DNA from: SIG607 sp045601805
GTDB taxonomy: Bacteria; Bacillota; Clostridia; Oscillospirales; Acutalibacteraceae
Reading direction: 5' to 3'
Assembly (NCBI GenBank): GCA_045601805.1
Contig: JAZSAJ010000002.1
Span: forward strand, 1 to 5,486
DNA: 5,486 nt
The translations under genes and the position numbers were made by a program. Under the pieces are notes generated by a model. The model made no database searches. It was not told where the DNA came from and worked only from the letters and a program-made list of their open reading frames with translations. Numbering within the stretch: position 1 is the first letter of the stretch; each line of letters opens with the position of its first letter. Of the stretch, positions 1-5,191 are shown one piece after another.

Positions 1-630
1 AATTTGCGGCTTGTTTTAAGCGTTATTCAGCGTTTTTTAAATCGCGGCGAAAATATGGATGACCTATTTCAAGTTGGTTGTATTGGTTTAATGAAAGCAA
101 TAGATAATTTTGATATTACCCAAAATGTTAGGTTTTCAACCTATGCCGTTCCGATGATAATTGGTGAAATAAGAAGATATTTGCGTGATAATAATTCGCT
201 TCGGGTAAGCCGCTCTATCAAAGATACGGCATATAAGGCAATGAAAGCTAAAGAGGAATTTATAAACAAAAATCAACGCGAACCTTCAATTAAAGAAATT
301 GCAGATATTTTGGAAACCGACGAGCACGAAGTTGTAACTGCACTTGAAAGTATTGTTGACCCTTTATCGCTTTACGAGCCAATTTTTTCAGACGGCGGAG
401 ATATGGTTTTTGTTTTAGACCAAATTGGCGATAATTCAAGCGCTGCCAATTGGATTGATGAAATTTGTATTAAAGAAGCAATAAAAAAACTTGATGAACG
501 CGAAAAGAAAATTTTAACACTTCGTTTTATGCGTGGTATGACTCAAACCGAGGTTTCCGAAGAAATTGGTATTTCACAAGCCCAGGTGTCTAGGCTTGAA
601 AAATTTGCAATAGAAAAAATAAAAGGATAA
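1..630 (+). CDS. sigG: RNA polymerase sporulation sigma factor SigG, 5' end outside the window
   Basis: This is the sigma-70 family factor that directs late forespore-specific transcription during sporulation. The frame is open from base 1, so the true start lies upstream; 209 residues are visible against about 260 in Bacillus subtilis SigG, leaving roughly 46-50 N-terminal residues missing. Visible residues 1-65 are region 2: the core-binding segment DDLFQVGCIGLMKAIDNFD (20-38) followed by FSTYAVPMIIGEIRRYLRDN (45-64), which contacts the -10 element. Region 3 follows from about residue 69. Region 4 (about 160-209) carries the helix-turn-helix EEIGISQAQVSRLEK. The RRYLRDNN and VSRSIKDTAYKA stretches match SigG better than the related SigF, as I remember those sequences. 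It ends with TAA and no clear terminator separates it from the next gene, 40 bp away, so cotranscription is likely. In the family, SigG drives spoIVB, which lies two genes downstream here. Confidence 0.95.
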   Translation, partial: NLRLVLSVIQRFLNRGENMDDLFQVGCIGLMKAIDNFDITQNVRFSTYAVPMIIGEIRRYLRDNNSLRVSRSIKDTAYKAMKAKEEFINKNQREPSIKEIADILETDEHEVVTALESIVDPLSLYEPIFSDGGDMVFVLDQIGDNSSAANWIDEICIKEAIKKLDEREKKILTLRFMRGMTQTEVSEEIGISQAQVSRLEKFAIEKIKG

Positions 631-658
631 TTATGGTAATTATTGCATAAAAAATACC

Positions 659-665
659 GAGGTGG
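659..665 (+). promoter_or_regulatory. Ribosome binding site deciding the ylmC start
   Basis: GAGGTGG lies 5 nt before the TTG at 671. An upstream GTG at 662 is in the same frame but falls inside this Shine-Dalgarno sequence, so it cannot be the start served by it. The TTG is therefore preferred. Confidence 0.75.
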
Positions 666-670
666 TAGTT

Positions 671-943
671 TTGTTTTGCAGTATTCAAGAATTAAGAAAC
701 AAGCAAATTGTAAGTGTTGAAACCGGCTCTGTTATTGGCTATCTTAATGATATACAAATAGATACATTAAGTGGTAAAATTTCTAATATAATTGTATTTG
801 GAAAGCCAAAACTTTTGGGGTTTCTTGGCCGAGAAAATGATATGCTAATACCTTGGGAACAAATAGAAGTGATTGGCGAAGAAACCATTCTTGTTAAAGG
901 GCCAATGAATTTATTAGCAAACGGAAAATATTTTAAGTTATAA
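671..943 (+). CDS. ylmC: YlmC/YmxH family PRC-barrel sporulation protein
   Basis: This is a small single-domain protein of 90 residues; B. subtilis YlmC is about 80. It matches the YlmC/YmxH family of PRC-barrel proteins, which commonly sit beside sigE/sigG or other sporulation genes and whose molecular role is not known. Visible landmarks are the N-terminal SIQELRNKQIVSVETG strand, the central IDTLSGKISNIIV segment, and the family motif GRENDMLIPWEQIEVIGEETILV near the C-terminus, given here as two joined pieces, GRENDMLIPWEQIEV and IGEETILV. There is no signal peptide or membrane segment, so it should be cytoplasmic. The TTG start is chosen because GAGGTGG sits 5 nt upstream. The gene follows sigG by 40 bp and its TAA stop forms the base of the hairpin preceding spoIVB. 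Family assignment is firm; function is unassigned. Confidence 0.85.
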   Translation: MFCSIQELRNKQIVSVETGSVIGYLNDIQIDTLSGKISNIIVFGKPKLLGFLGRENDMLIPWEQIEVIGEETILVKGPMNLLANGKYFKL

Positions 944-984
944 AAATGCACCTGCAGACAAAAAATATCTGCAGGTGATTTTTA
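941..984 (+). terminator. Terminator-like hairpin between ylmC and spoIVB that includes the spoIVB ribosome binding site
   Basis: CACCTGCAGA (949-958) pairs perfectly with TCTGCAGGTG (968-977) across a 9-nt A-rich loop. With G948 bulged, the A tract 942-946 and T947 pair with A978 and the T tract 979-983, extending the stem to about 16-17 bp. The stem reaches from the ylmC stop codon to the first base of the spoIVB ATG. The 3' arm ends in ATTTTT, so it has the shape of an intrinsic terminator. The same arm carries the spoIVB Shine-Dalgarno, so it may act on translation as well as, or instead of, termination. Confidence 0.8.
973..979 (+). promoter_or_regulatory. spoIVB ribosome binding site, inside a hairpin arm
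   Basis: AGGTGAT is complementary to the 3' end of 16S rRNA (ATCACCT) and stands 4 nt from the ATG at 984, or 6 nt counting from the end of AGGTG. It supports ATG 984 over the in-frame GTG at 975, which overlaps it. All its bases are paired in the hairpin 941-984, which is unusual for an active ribosome binding site. Confidence 0.75.
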
Positions 985-2231
985 TGTCTATAATAAAGAA
1001 AATTTTTGTTTGTATTTACAGTTTTATTTGTGTATCGGTTTTTGCTTTAGCAGGGATGGCTGGATATTGTAACCTGTCAATAGACGAAAACTATAGTGTA
1101 ACAAAGGGTTCTGAATTTGTTATAAATAGTTTAATTCCTGTAACCGCAGAATATAACGGGGTAGAAGTTAATAAAAGCGGAGAACTGTCAAAAATTGGCA
1201 CAAAATTAACGGTAGATGTTAAACTGTTTGGAGTAATACCAATTAAAAAAACAAATGTAAATGTTGTTTCAAAAACAAATGTTGCGGTTTTGGGAATACC
1301 ATTTGGCATTAAACTATATACCGAAGGCGTTTTGGTTACCGAAGTTTCGGAAGTAAAAAGTAATTCGCAAAATATTAGCCCTGCAACCATTGCCGGAATT
1401 AAAAAAGGTGATTATATAATTTCGGTTAATGATAAAAAAATCAACACTAATGAAGATTTGGCAATTTTAATTGAAGATAGCGGTGGTCAAACAATGCACT
1501 TTAAAATAATGCGTGACGGTGAATATTTATATCTTGATTTAAAACCTGTTTTGTCTGATGAGGATAGCCTATATAAAGCAGGAATTTGGATAAAAGACAG
1601 TTCGGCAGGTATTGGCACTTTAACTTTTTATTCGCCGGAATATAATGTTGTTTGCGGTCTTGGACATGCCATTTACGATAAAGATACAAGCAGTGTTTTA
1701 AAGTTTTCAAAGGGTGAACTTGTTGGTGCAAATATTATTTCGGTAAACAAAGCCGTTAGCGGAGTTCCAGGTGAATTAAAAGGAAAAATAAATTATACAA
1801 AAGTAGCAAATATGAAACTTAATTGCCACAACGGAGTTTATGGTGATTTAACCTGCCCAATAAATACCGAAAATATGACCGAAATTGCTCATAAAAGCGA
1901 AATTAAGAATGGAGCAGCACAAATACTTTGTACAATAAATGACGGCGGTGTACAAAGTTTTTCGTGTGAAATAAAAGTTAAAGACCAACGCGTAAACGAC
2001 ACAGTTCAAAATCTTATTGTAACTATAACCGATAAAACTCTTTTAGAAAAAACAGGCGGCATTGTGCAGGGTATGAGCGGCAGCCCCATTATCCAAAACG
2101 GCAAATTGGTGGGCGCCGTTACTCATGTACTTGTAGACGACCCAACAAAAGGCTACGGAATATTTGCAGAAAATATGTTAGAAACTGCTCAAAGTGTAGC
2201 AGAGGGCAATAAATTTAAAGAAGCTTCATAA
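984..2231 (+). CDS. spoIVB: SpoIVB peptidase, PDZ-containing serine protease of family S55
   Basis: SpoIVB is made in the forespore and secreted into the space between forespore and mother cell, where it cleaves SpoIVFA and so releases SpoIVFB to activate pro-SigK. The protein is 415 residues from ATG 984 (426 in B. subtilis). Residues 1-28 are a K-K followed by a hydrophobic run, a signal or anchor segment. A PDZ domain covers about 105-190, including IAGIKKGDYIISVND. The peptidase part carries GLGHAIYD with His228, Asp350 in TITDKTLL, and GMSGSP with Ser365. The Asp-to-Ser spacing of 15 equals that of B. subtilis Asp363 and Ser378, so the catalytic triad looks complete. The gene ends with tandem stops TAATAA. 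It follows ylmC directly, rather than preceding spo0A as commonly seen; what follows is a sugar operon. A short GC-rich codon patch covers the active-site serine. A broken second copy of the 3' end lies at 5192-5347. Confidence 0.95.
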   Translation: MSIIKKIFVCIYSFICVSVFALAGMAGYCNLSIDENYSVTKGSEFVINSLIPVTAEYNGVEVNKSGELSKIGTKLTVDVKLFGVIPIKKTNVNVVSKTNVAVLGIPFGIKLYTEGVLVTEVSEVKSNSQNISPATIAGIKKGDYIISVNDKKINTNEDLAILIEDSGGQTMHFKIMRDGEYLYLDLKPVLSDEDSLYKAGIWIKDSSAGIGTLTFYSPEYNVVCGLGHAIYDKDTSSVLKFSKGELVGANIISVNKAVSGVPGELKGKINYTKVANMKLNCHNGVYGDLTCPINTENMTEIAHKSEIKNGAAQILCTINDGGVQSFSCEIKVKDQRVNDTVQNLIVTITDKTLLEKTGGIVQGMSGSPIIQNGKLVGAVTHVLVDDPTKGYGIFAENMLETAQSVAEGNKFKEAS

Positions 2232-2234
2232 TAA

Positions 2235-2268
2235 ACGCCCAAAGACGCGCAACAGCGTCTTTGGGCGT
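2235..2268. terminator. Bidirectional terminator between spoIVB and the convergent deoR-type gene
   Basis: ACGCCCAAAGACGC (2235-2248) and GCGTCTTTGGGCGT (2255-2268) form a perfect 14-bp stem with a 6-nt loop, GCAACA. It lies 4 nt after the spoIVB stop and 3 nt beyond the stop of the minus-strand gene, so it can serve both. The T-rich tails (AATTTAT on plus, TTATTATG on minus) are modest. Confidence 0.85.
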
Positions 2269-2271
2269 AAT

Positions 2272-3006
2272 TTATAGTATTTTACTTTTTGTATTCAAGC
2301 CTTCAAAGCTTTCATTAAAAACAGCAATATCAATATCGTCGATGTTACAAAGTCTGTGTAGTGATGTTTTGTTGAATTTCTCATTATCACATAAAAACAC
2401 AGATTTTTTTGATGATTCAATCATTAACATTCGTACATAGTTTTCTTCTTCAGTAGAATCGGAAATATCACCATTTATATTAAGTGATTGCGAGGAAAAA
2501 AACAGAATATCGGCCTTTATATTCGAAAGTGTTTTGTATGTTTCTGTTCCTGAAAGAACAACCGAATCATTTATTGCATGCCCACCAATACAATATGTGT
2601 TTATTCCTAATTCGATAGCCCTTAATGCGGTTGATAGATTGTTAGTAAATATTGTGATGGAACTAAATTTAGCTATGTAAGGCAACATAAACGTTGCTGT
2701 GCTTGAACTGTCAAGAATAATGTTTTGCCCTTCTTTTAAAAGAGTAGATGCTTTTTGCGCAATAATTCTTTTTTGTTTAATATTTTTGTGCGACCTATCG
2801 TGAAAACTTGCAACGCCTTTTATTGGATTTGGCATAGAAACGCCACCGTGAGTGCGCTGGGCAAGACCGTTGTTTTGAAGATATGTTAAATCTCTGCGAA
2901 TACTTGACGGAGAAGTAAAGGTTAGTTGGGAAAGTTCGTTAACAGTTATAAAAGTACGTTCATTCAAAATATTTAAAATTTGTTCTTGTCTATTTGTTAT
3001 GCTCAT
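2272..3006 (-). CDS. DeoR/GlpR family transcriptional repressor of the araDM operon
   Basis: This is a 244-residue cytoplasmic regulator of normal length for the family. The N-terminal winged helix-turn-helix (about 5-57) has the DeoR signature: ITVNELSQL, then SPSSIRRDLTYLQNNGLAQR and THGG at 52-55. The C-terminal DeoRC sensor domain (about 75-235), which binds phosphorylated sugars in known members, shows GQNIILDSSSTATFM with Asp99, TNN at 121-123, the GG at 141-142, and FLCDNEKF near 204-211. ATG at 3006-3004 is preceded on its own strand by AGAAGGG 5 nt away. It diverges from araD over a 113-bp gap containing a perfect palindrome, so repression of araD-araM and of itself is the natural inference. 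The effector is not identifiable from sequence; a pentose phosphate is plausible from context. It converges on spoIVB and shares its terminator. Confidence 0.9.
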   Translation of the reverse strand: MSITNRQEQILNILNERTFITVNELSQLTFTSPSSIRRDLTYLQNNGLAQRTHGGVSMPNPIKGVASFHDRSHKNIKQKRIIAQKASTLLKEGQNIILDSSSTATFMLPYIAKFSSITIFTNNLSTALRAIELGINTYCIGGHAINDSVVLSGTETYKTLSNIKADILFFSSQSLNINGDISDSTEEENYVRMLMIESSKKSVFLCDNEKFNKTSLHRLCNIDDIDIAVFNESFEGLNTKSKIL

Positions 3007-3011
3007 TTTAA

Positions 3012-3018
3012 CCCTTCT
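3012..3018 (-). promoter_or_regulatory. Ribosome binding site of the DeoR-family gene
   Basis: On the minus strand AGAAGGG stands 5 nt before the ATG at 3006, supporting that start, which also gives the normal family N-terminus (NRQEQILNIL). Confidence 0.6.
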
Positions 3019-3033
3019 TTTGCGCGTTTATCA

Positions 3034-3062
3034 ATTATAACGCCATATATTGCTCATTTATG
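3034..3062 (-). promoter_or_regulatory. Candidate promoter of the DeoR-family gene
   Basis: The minus strand has a perfect TATAAT at 3039-3034. At 17-bp spacing the -35 position (3062-3057) reads CATAAA, a poor match. The -35 position falls inside the palindrome 3051-3066, which would suit autoregulation. The AT-rich background makes a chance -10 match possible. Confidence 0.4.
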
Positions 3063-3078
3063 AGCACTGTAATATAAT
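3050..3078 (+). promoter_or_regulatory. Candidate promoter of araD-araM
   Basis: TATAAT at 3073-3078 is a perfect -10. Exactly 17 bp upstream, 3050-3055 reads TTGCTC, matching the three most conserved bases of a -35 box. Transcription would begin near 3085, about 35 nt before the araD ATG. The -35 box and half of the spacer are covered by the palindrome 3051-3066, as expected for a repressed promoter. Confidence 0.5.
3051..3066. promoter_or_regulatory. Candidate operator palindrome in the divergent promoter region
   Basis: TGCTCA-TTTA-TGAGCA is a perfect inverted repeat with 6-bp arms. It overlaps the predicted -35 elements of both the DeoR-family gene and araD. Its size, symmetry and placement fit a repressor dimer site. 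No run of T follows, so it is not a terminator. Binding by the neighbouring DeoR-family protein is inferred from position only. Confidence 0.6.
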
Positions 3079-3107
3079 TATACATATAAAACATTAAAAT
3101 GTCAAAT

Positions 3108-3113
3108 GGGGGA
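3108..3113 (+). promoter_or_regulatory. Ribosome binding site deciding the araD start
   Basis: GGGGGA lies 6 nt before ATG 3120. An in-frame ATG at 3099 sits upstream of this site and has no binding site of its own; starting at 3120 gives the MLEAMKERVYKAN N-terminus that aligns with E. coli AraD. Confidence 0.7.
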
Positions 3114-3119
3114 ATAGTT

Positions 3120-3812
3120 ATGTTAGAAGCAATGAAAGAACGCGTGTATAAAGCAAATGTTTTGCTCAAAGACAGCGGACTTGTTGTACTTACTTGGGGT
3201 AATGTTTCAGAAATTGACCGCGAAAAGGGATACATAGTTATAAAGCCGTCGGGCGTTAGTTATGATACTATGACTGCGGACGATATGGTTGTTGTGGATA
3301 TGGAAGGAAATGTGGTTGAAGGCAAACTCAATCCTTCTTCAGATTTGCCGACACATATTGAATTATATAAGGCTTTTCCCGAAATAGGCGGTATAACTCA
3401 CACCCATTCAAGATGGGCAACCATATTTGCACAGGCGGGTAAATCCGTAAAGGCATTTGGCACAACTCATGCAGATACATTTTATGGCGATGTTCCTTGC
3501 ACAAGAAAGCTTACACCCCAAGAAATAACAGGGGAATATGAAAAAGAAACGGGAACTGTTATTATCGAAGCATTTAAAGGTATTGACCCGTTAAGCATTC
3601 CTGCTGTTTTAGTAAATTCTCACGGTCCGTTTACTTGGGGCAAAAACGCTATGAAATCGGTTGAAAATGCTTTGATTCTTGAAGAGGTTGCTATGATGGC
3701 ATGGCACACTATGAAACTTAATGAAAATACAGAAATTCAGCAAGAACTGCTTGACAAACATTATCTCAGAAAACACGGCAAAAACGCTTATTACGGTCAA
3801 AAGGAGAAATAA
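3120..3812 (+). CDS. araD: L-ribulose-5-phosphate 4-epimerase
   Basis: AraD interconverts L-ribulose 5-phosphate and D-xylulose 5-phosphate by a metal-dependent retro-aldol reaction in the cytoplasm, the last step in feeding L-arabinose into the pentose phosphate pathway. The protein has 230 residues (231 in E. coli) and belongs to the class II aldolase family. The whole E. coli pattern is present: LTWGNVS at 24-30, IKPSGV at 41-46, SSDLPTH with Asp75, ITHTHSR with metal ligands His94 and His96, HADTFYGD with Asp119, NSHGPFTWG with ligand His168, and KHYLRKHG...AYYGQ with Tyr225, equivalent to Tyr229 of E. coli. No key residue is missing. It is the first gene of a two-gene operon with araM and diverges from a DeoR-family repressor. 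AraA and AraB are not in the window. Relatives acting on L-xylulose or L-ascorbate intermediates (UlaF, SgbE) are similar, so the exact pathway is less sure than the reaction. Confidence 0.93.
   Translation: MLEAMKERVYKANVLLKDSGLVVLTWGNVSEIDREKGYIVIKPSGVSYDTMTADDMVVVDMEGNVVEGKLNPSSDLPTHIELYKAFPEIGGITHTHSRWATIFAQAGKSVKAFGTTHADTFYGDVPCTRKLTPQEITGEYEKETGTVIIEAFKGIDPLSIPAVLVNSHGPFTWGKNAMKSVENALILEEVAMMAWHTMKLNENTEIQQELLDKHYLRKHGKNAYYGQKEK
3801..3806 (+). promoter_or_regulatory. Ribosome binding site deciding the araM start
   Basis: AAGGAG lies within the last codons of araD, 7 nt before ATG 3814. It excludes starts further upstream in the same frame, which would overlap araD without a binding site. 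Confidence 0.75.
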
Positions 3813-3813
3813 A

Positions 3814-5052
3814 ATGGTAATTGATAGTTTGAAATATAATGGTCTTTGTTCTTGCGGTAGAGAACATAAAATGGAAACAGTTTTTTCGGTTGTTGAAAAC
3901 GGATGTCTTAAAGATGTAAACCGATATATGAAGGAATACAATCTTCAGGGTTATACTGTGGCGGTATACGATGAAAACACTTACAAAGCCACGACGGATA
4001 GGCATCCTGATGCAGATTTAGAAATTATCTTAAATCCAGAAAATTTACACGCCAATGAACACGGCGTTGAATTACTTTTAAAACAGTTGCCACAGAATAC
4101 GCAAGTTTTAATAGCGGTAGGCTCGGGAACTATTCACGATATTGTAAGGTACTGCGCTTATCAAAAAGGTATTGATTTTGTTTCTTGTCCAACAGCTGCG
4201 AGTGTTGACGGCTTTTGTTCATCTGTTGCAGCGATGACTTGGAATGGCTGCAAGAAAACATTGACAGCGGTAGCACCTAAAATTGTGGTTGCTGATATTG
4301 ATGTGATAAAAAATGCTCCGATTCGCTTGGCTAAATCGGGATTCGGCGATATGGTTGGAAAATATGTAGCTCTAACCGATTGGAAAATATCAAATATTAT
4401 TAAAAATGAATTTTATTGTGAAAGAATTGCCCAAATGACTTTAGAGGCGACCGAGGCGGTTGTTGAGTCCGCAAGTGGAATTCTTAAAGGAGACGAATCT
4501 TCCTTTGCTAATTTGATGTACGGATTGTTGCTGTCTGGTCTTGCAATGCAAATGATGGGCAATTCAAGACCTGCGTCAGGTGCTGAACACCATATATCAC
4601 ATATAATAGAAATGGAGCCGATTGGACTTAATGTTCACTCCGATGCTCTTCACGGTGAAAAGGTTGGTGTGGGTACGCTTTTAGCCATAGCAGAATACCA
4701 AAGAATATGTAATTGTTTGGATGTTCGCTTCAGAGATTACGAAACATATAATGCTGATTTTTTATTTGCAATTTTCGGCGAAGAGATGTCTAAAGAAATT
4801 TTGTCAGAAAATGAAAATGATGTTGCAACGGGTATTACGGCAAAACTTTTAAGAAACAACTGGAAAAAAATATCCGTTGAGGTGAATAAATTACCGAGTA
4901 TAAAATGGATGGAATCTTTGTATTTCGATTTGGATGTGAAATCCAAACTTTCTCATATTGGTGTCGACGATGAAAAAGCACAAGAAATATTAAATTGTTC
5001 ACCAACCGTGCGAAACAGATTGACCCTAATGCGACTTAGAAAATGTTTGTGA
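3814..5052 (+). CDS. araM: AraM/EgsA-type sn-glycerol-1-phosphate dehydrogenase
   Basis: This family reduces dihydroxyacetone phosphate to sn-glycerol 1-phosphate with NAD(P)H; B. subtilis AraM, encoded in the arabinose operon, is a metal-dependent member. The 412-residue product is full length. The nucleotide-binding motif is IAVGSGTIHDIVR (100-112). The metal site is marked by SVDGF with Asp132, SRPASGAEHHISHIIEME (251-268) with His259, His260 and His263, and ALHGEKVGVG with His280. The C-terminus RNRLTLMRLRKCL resembles the RDRCTGLRI end of B. subtilis AraM. Two parts stand out: an N-terminal CSCGREH cluster (12-18) not present in B. subtilis AraM as I recall it, and a more divergent C-terminal helical domain after 300. 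The ATG is 1 nt after the araD stop, so the two are translated from one message. Its stop is 2 nt from a 21-bp repeat. Whether it makes lipid precursor or detoxifies a sugar phosphate here cannot be told. Confidence 0.9.
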   Translation: MVIDSLKYNGLCSCGREHKMETVFSVVENGCLKDVNRYMKEYNLQGYTVAVYDENTYKATTDRHPDADLEIILNPENLHANEHGVELLLKQLPQNTQVLIAVGSGTIHDIVRYCAYQKGIDFVSCPTAASVDGFCSSVAAMTWNGCKKTLTAVAPKIVVADIDVIKNAPIRLAKSGFGDMVGKYVALTDWKISNIIKNEFYCERIAQMTLEATEAVVESASGILKGDESSFANLMYGLLLSGLAMQMMGNSRPASGAEHHISHIIEMEPIGLNVHSDALHGEKVGVGTLLAIAEYQRICNCLDVRFRDYETYNADFLFAIFGEEMSKEILSENENDVATGITAKLLRNNWKKISVEVNKLPSIKWMESLYFDLDVKSKLSHIGVDDEKAQEILNCSPTVRNRLTLMRLRKCL

Positions 5053-5054
5053 TT

Positions 5055-5075
5055 TGTTGGTCCTATTATAACACA
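5055..5075 (+). repeat. Direct repeat copy 1 (inner)
   Basis: TGTTGGTCCTAT, then TATA, then ACACA. It agrees with copy 2 at 18 of 21 positions, the first 12 and the last 5 being identical. It starts 2 nt after the araM stop codon. The repeats begin 113 bp apart and point the same way. Confidence 0.85.
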
Positions 5076-5100
5076 TATAAACAAATGTAGGTTTCCTATA

Positions 5101-5141
5101 ATACAGAGAAACTGTGCCTAATCGGTGCGGTTTCTTTGTGT
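5101..5141 (+). terminator. Terminator-like hairpin after araM
   Basis: AGAAACTGTGCC (5107-5118) pairs with GGTGCGGTTTCT (5124-5135) across loop TAATC, with three G-T wobbles. The stem can extend outward by ACAG/TTGT (5103-5106 with 5136-5139) and weakly to 5101/5141. Its 3' side is T-rich (TTTCTTTGTGT) but lacks a clean T run. It stands about 50 nt after the araM stop and between the two 21-bp repeats. Confidence 0.6.
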
Positions 5142-5167
5142 ATAATGAGAATTTTAAAAATTATGAA

Positions 5168-5188
5168 TGTTGGTCCTATATTGACACA
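5168..5188 (+). repeat. Direct repeat copy 2 (outer)
   Basis: TGTTGGTCCTAT, then ATTG, then ACACA. It is the second copy of the 5055-5075 motif. Its end overlaps a short hairpin, GACAC-ACTC-GTGTC (5183-5196), running into the spoIVB remnant. Confidence 0.85.
5181..5186 (+). promoter_or_regulatory. Outward-facing consensus -35 box in the putative element end
   Basis: TTGACA is a perfect -35 box pointing to the right out of the putative element end. The nearest -10-like sequence, AATAAT at 5206-5211, is 19 bp away, rather too far, so a functional promoter here is doubtful. Some insertion sequences carry such outward -35 boxes that become active only when a -10 is placed next to them. Confidence 0.3.
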
Positions 5189-5191
5189 CTC

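Larger units (their letters stand above)
5055..5188. mobile_element. Candidate transposon right end with two binding-site repeats
   Basis: Two same-direction copies of a 21-bp motif lie at 5055-5075 and 5168-5188. Read inward from 5188 the motif is TGTGTCAATATAGGACCAAC..., giving the 5'-TG...CA-3' terminus shared by IS21, Mu and Tn7-like elements, whose ends carry several transposase-binding repeats. The homology of the neighbouring spoIVB fragment starts within 3 nt of 5188, which is what an element boundary would produce. No opposite end and no transposase gene are present in the window, so the family and extent are unproven. A small non-autonomous element is an alternative. Confidence 0.4.

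Noticed and set aside
627..643. Inverted repeat ATAATTA-TGG-TAATTAT after sigG as a terminator.
   Set aside because: The 7-bp stem is entirely A/T with a 3-nt loop and has no T run after it, so it would be too weak to terminate. It is probably chance in AT-rich sequence.
905..983. A SigG-type promoter for spoIVB inside the end of ylmC.
   Set aside because: TGAATT at 906-911 resembles a SigG -35, but no CATnnTA-like -10 occurs at suitable spacing.
975..986. GTG at 975 as the spoIVB start, giving three extra residues.
   Set aside because: It overlaps the AGGTGAT ribosome binding site and has no properly placed site of its own; ATG 984 has correct spacing.
3091..3102. Inverted repeat ACATT-AA-AATGT in the araD leader as a second operator.
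   Set aside because: Five A/T-rich base pairs are expected often by chance here, and it does not resemble the TGCTCA palindrome.
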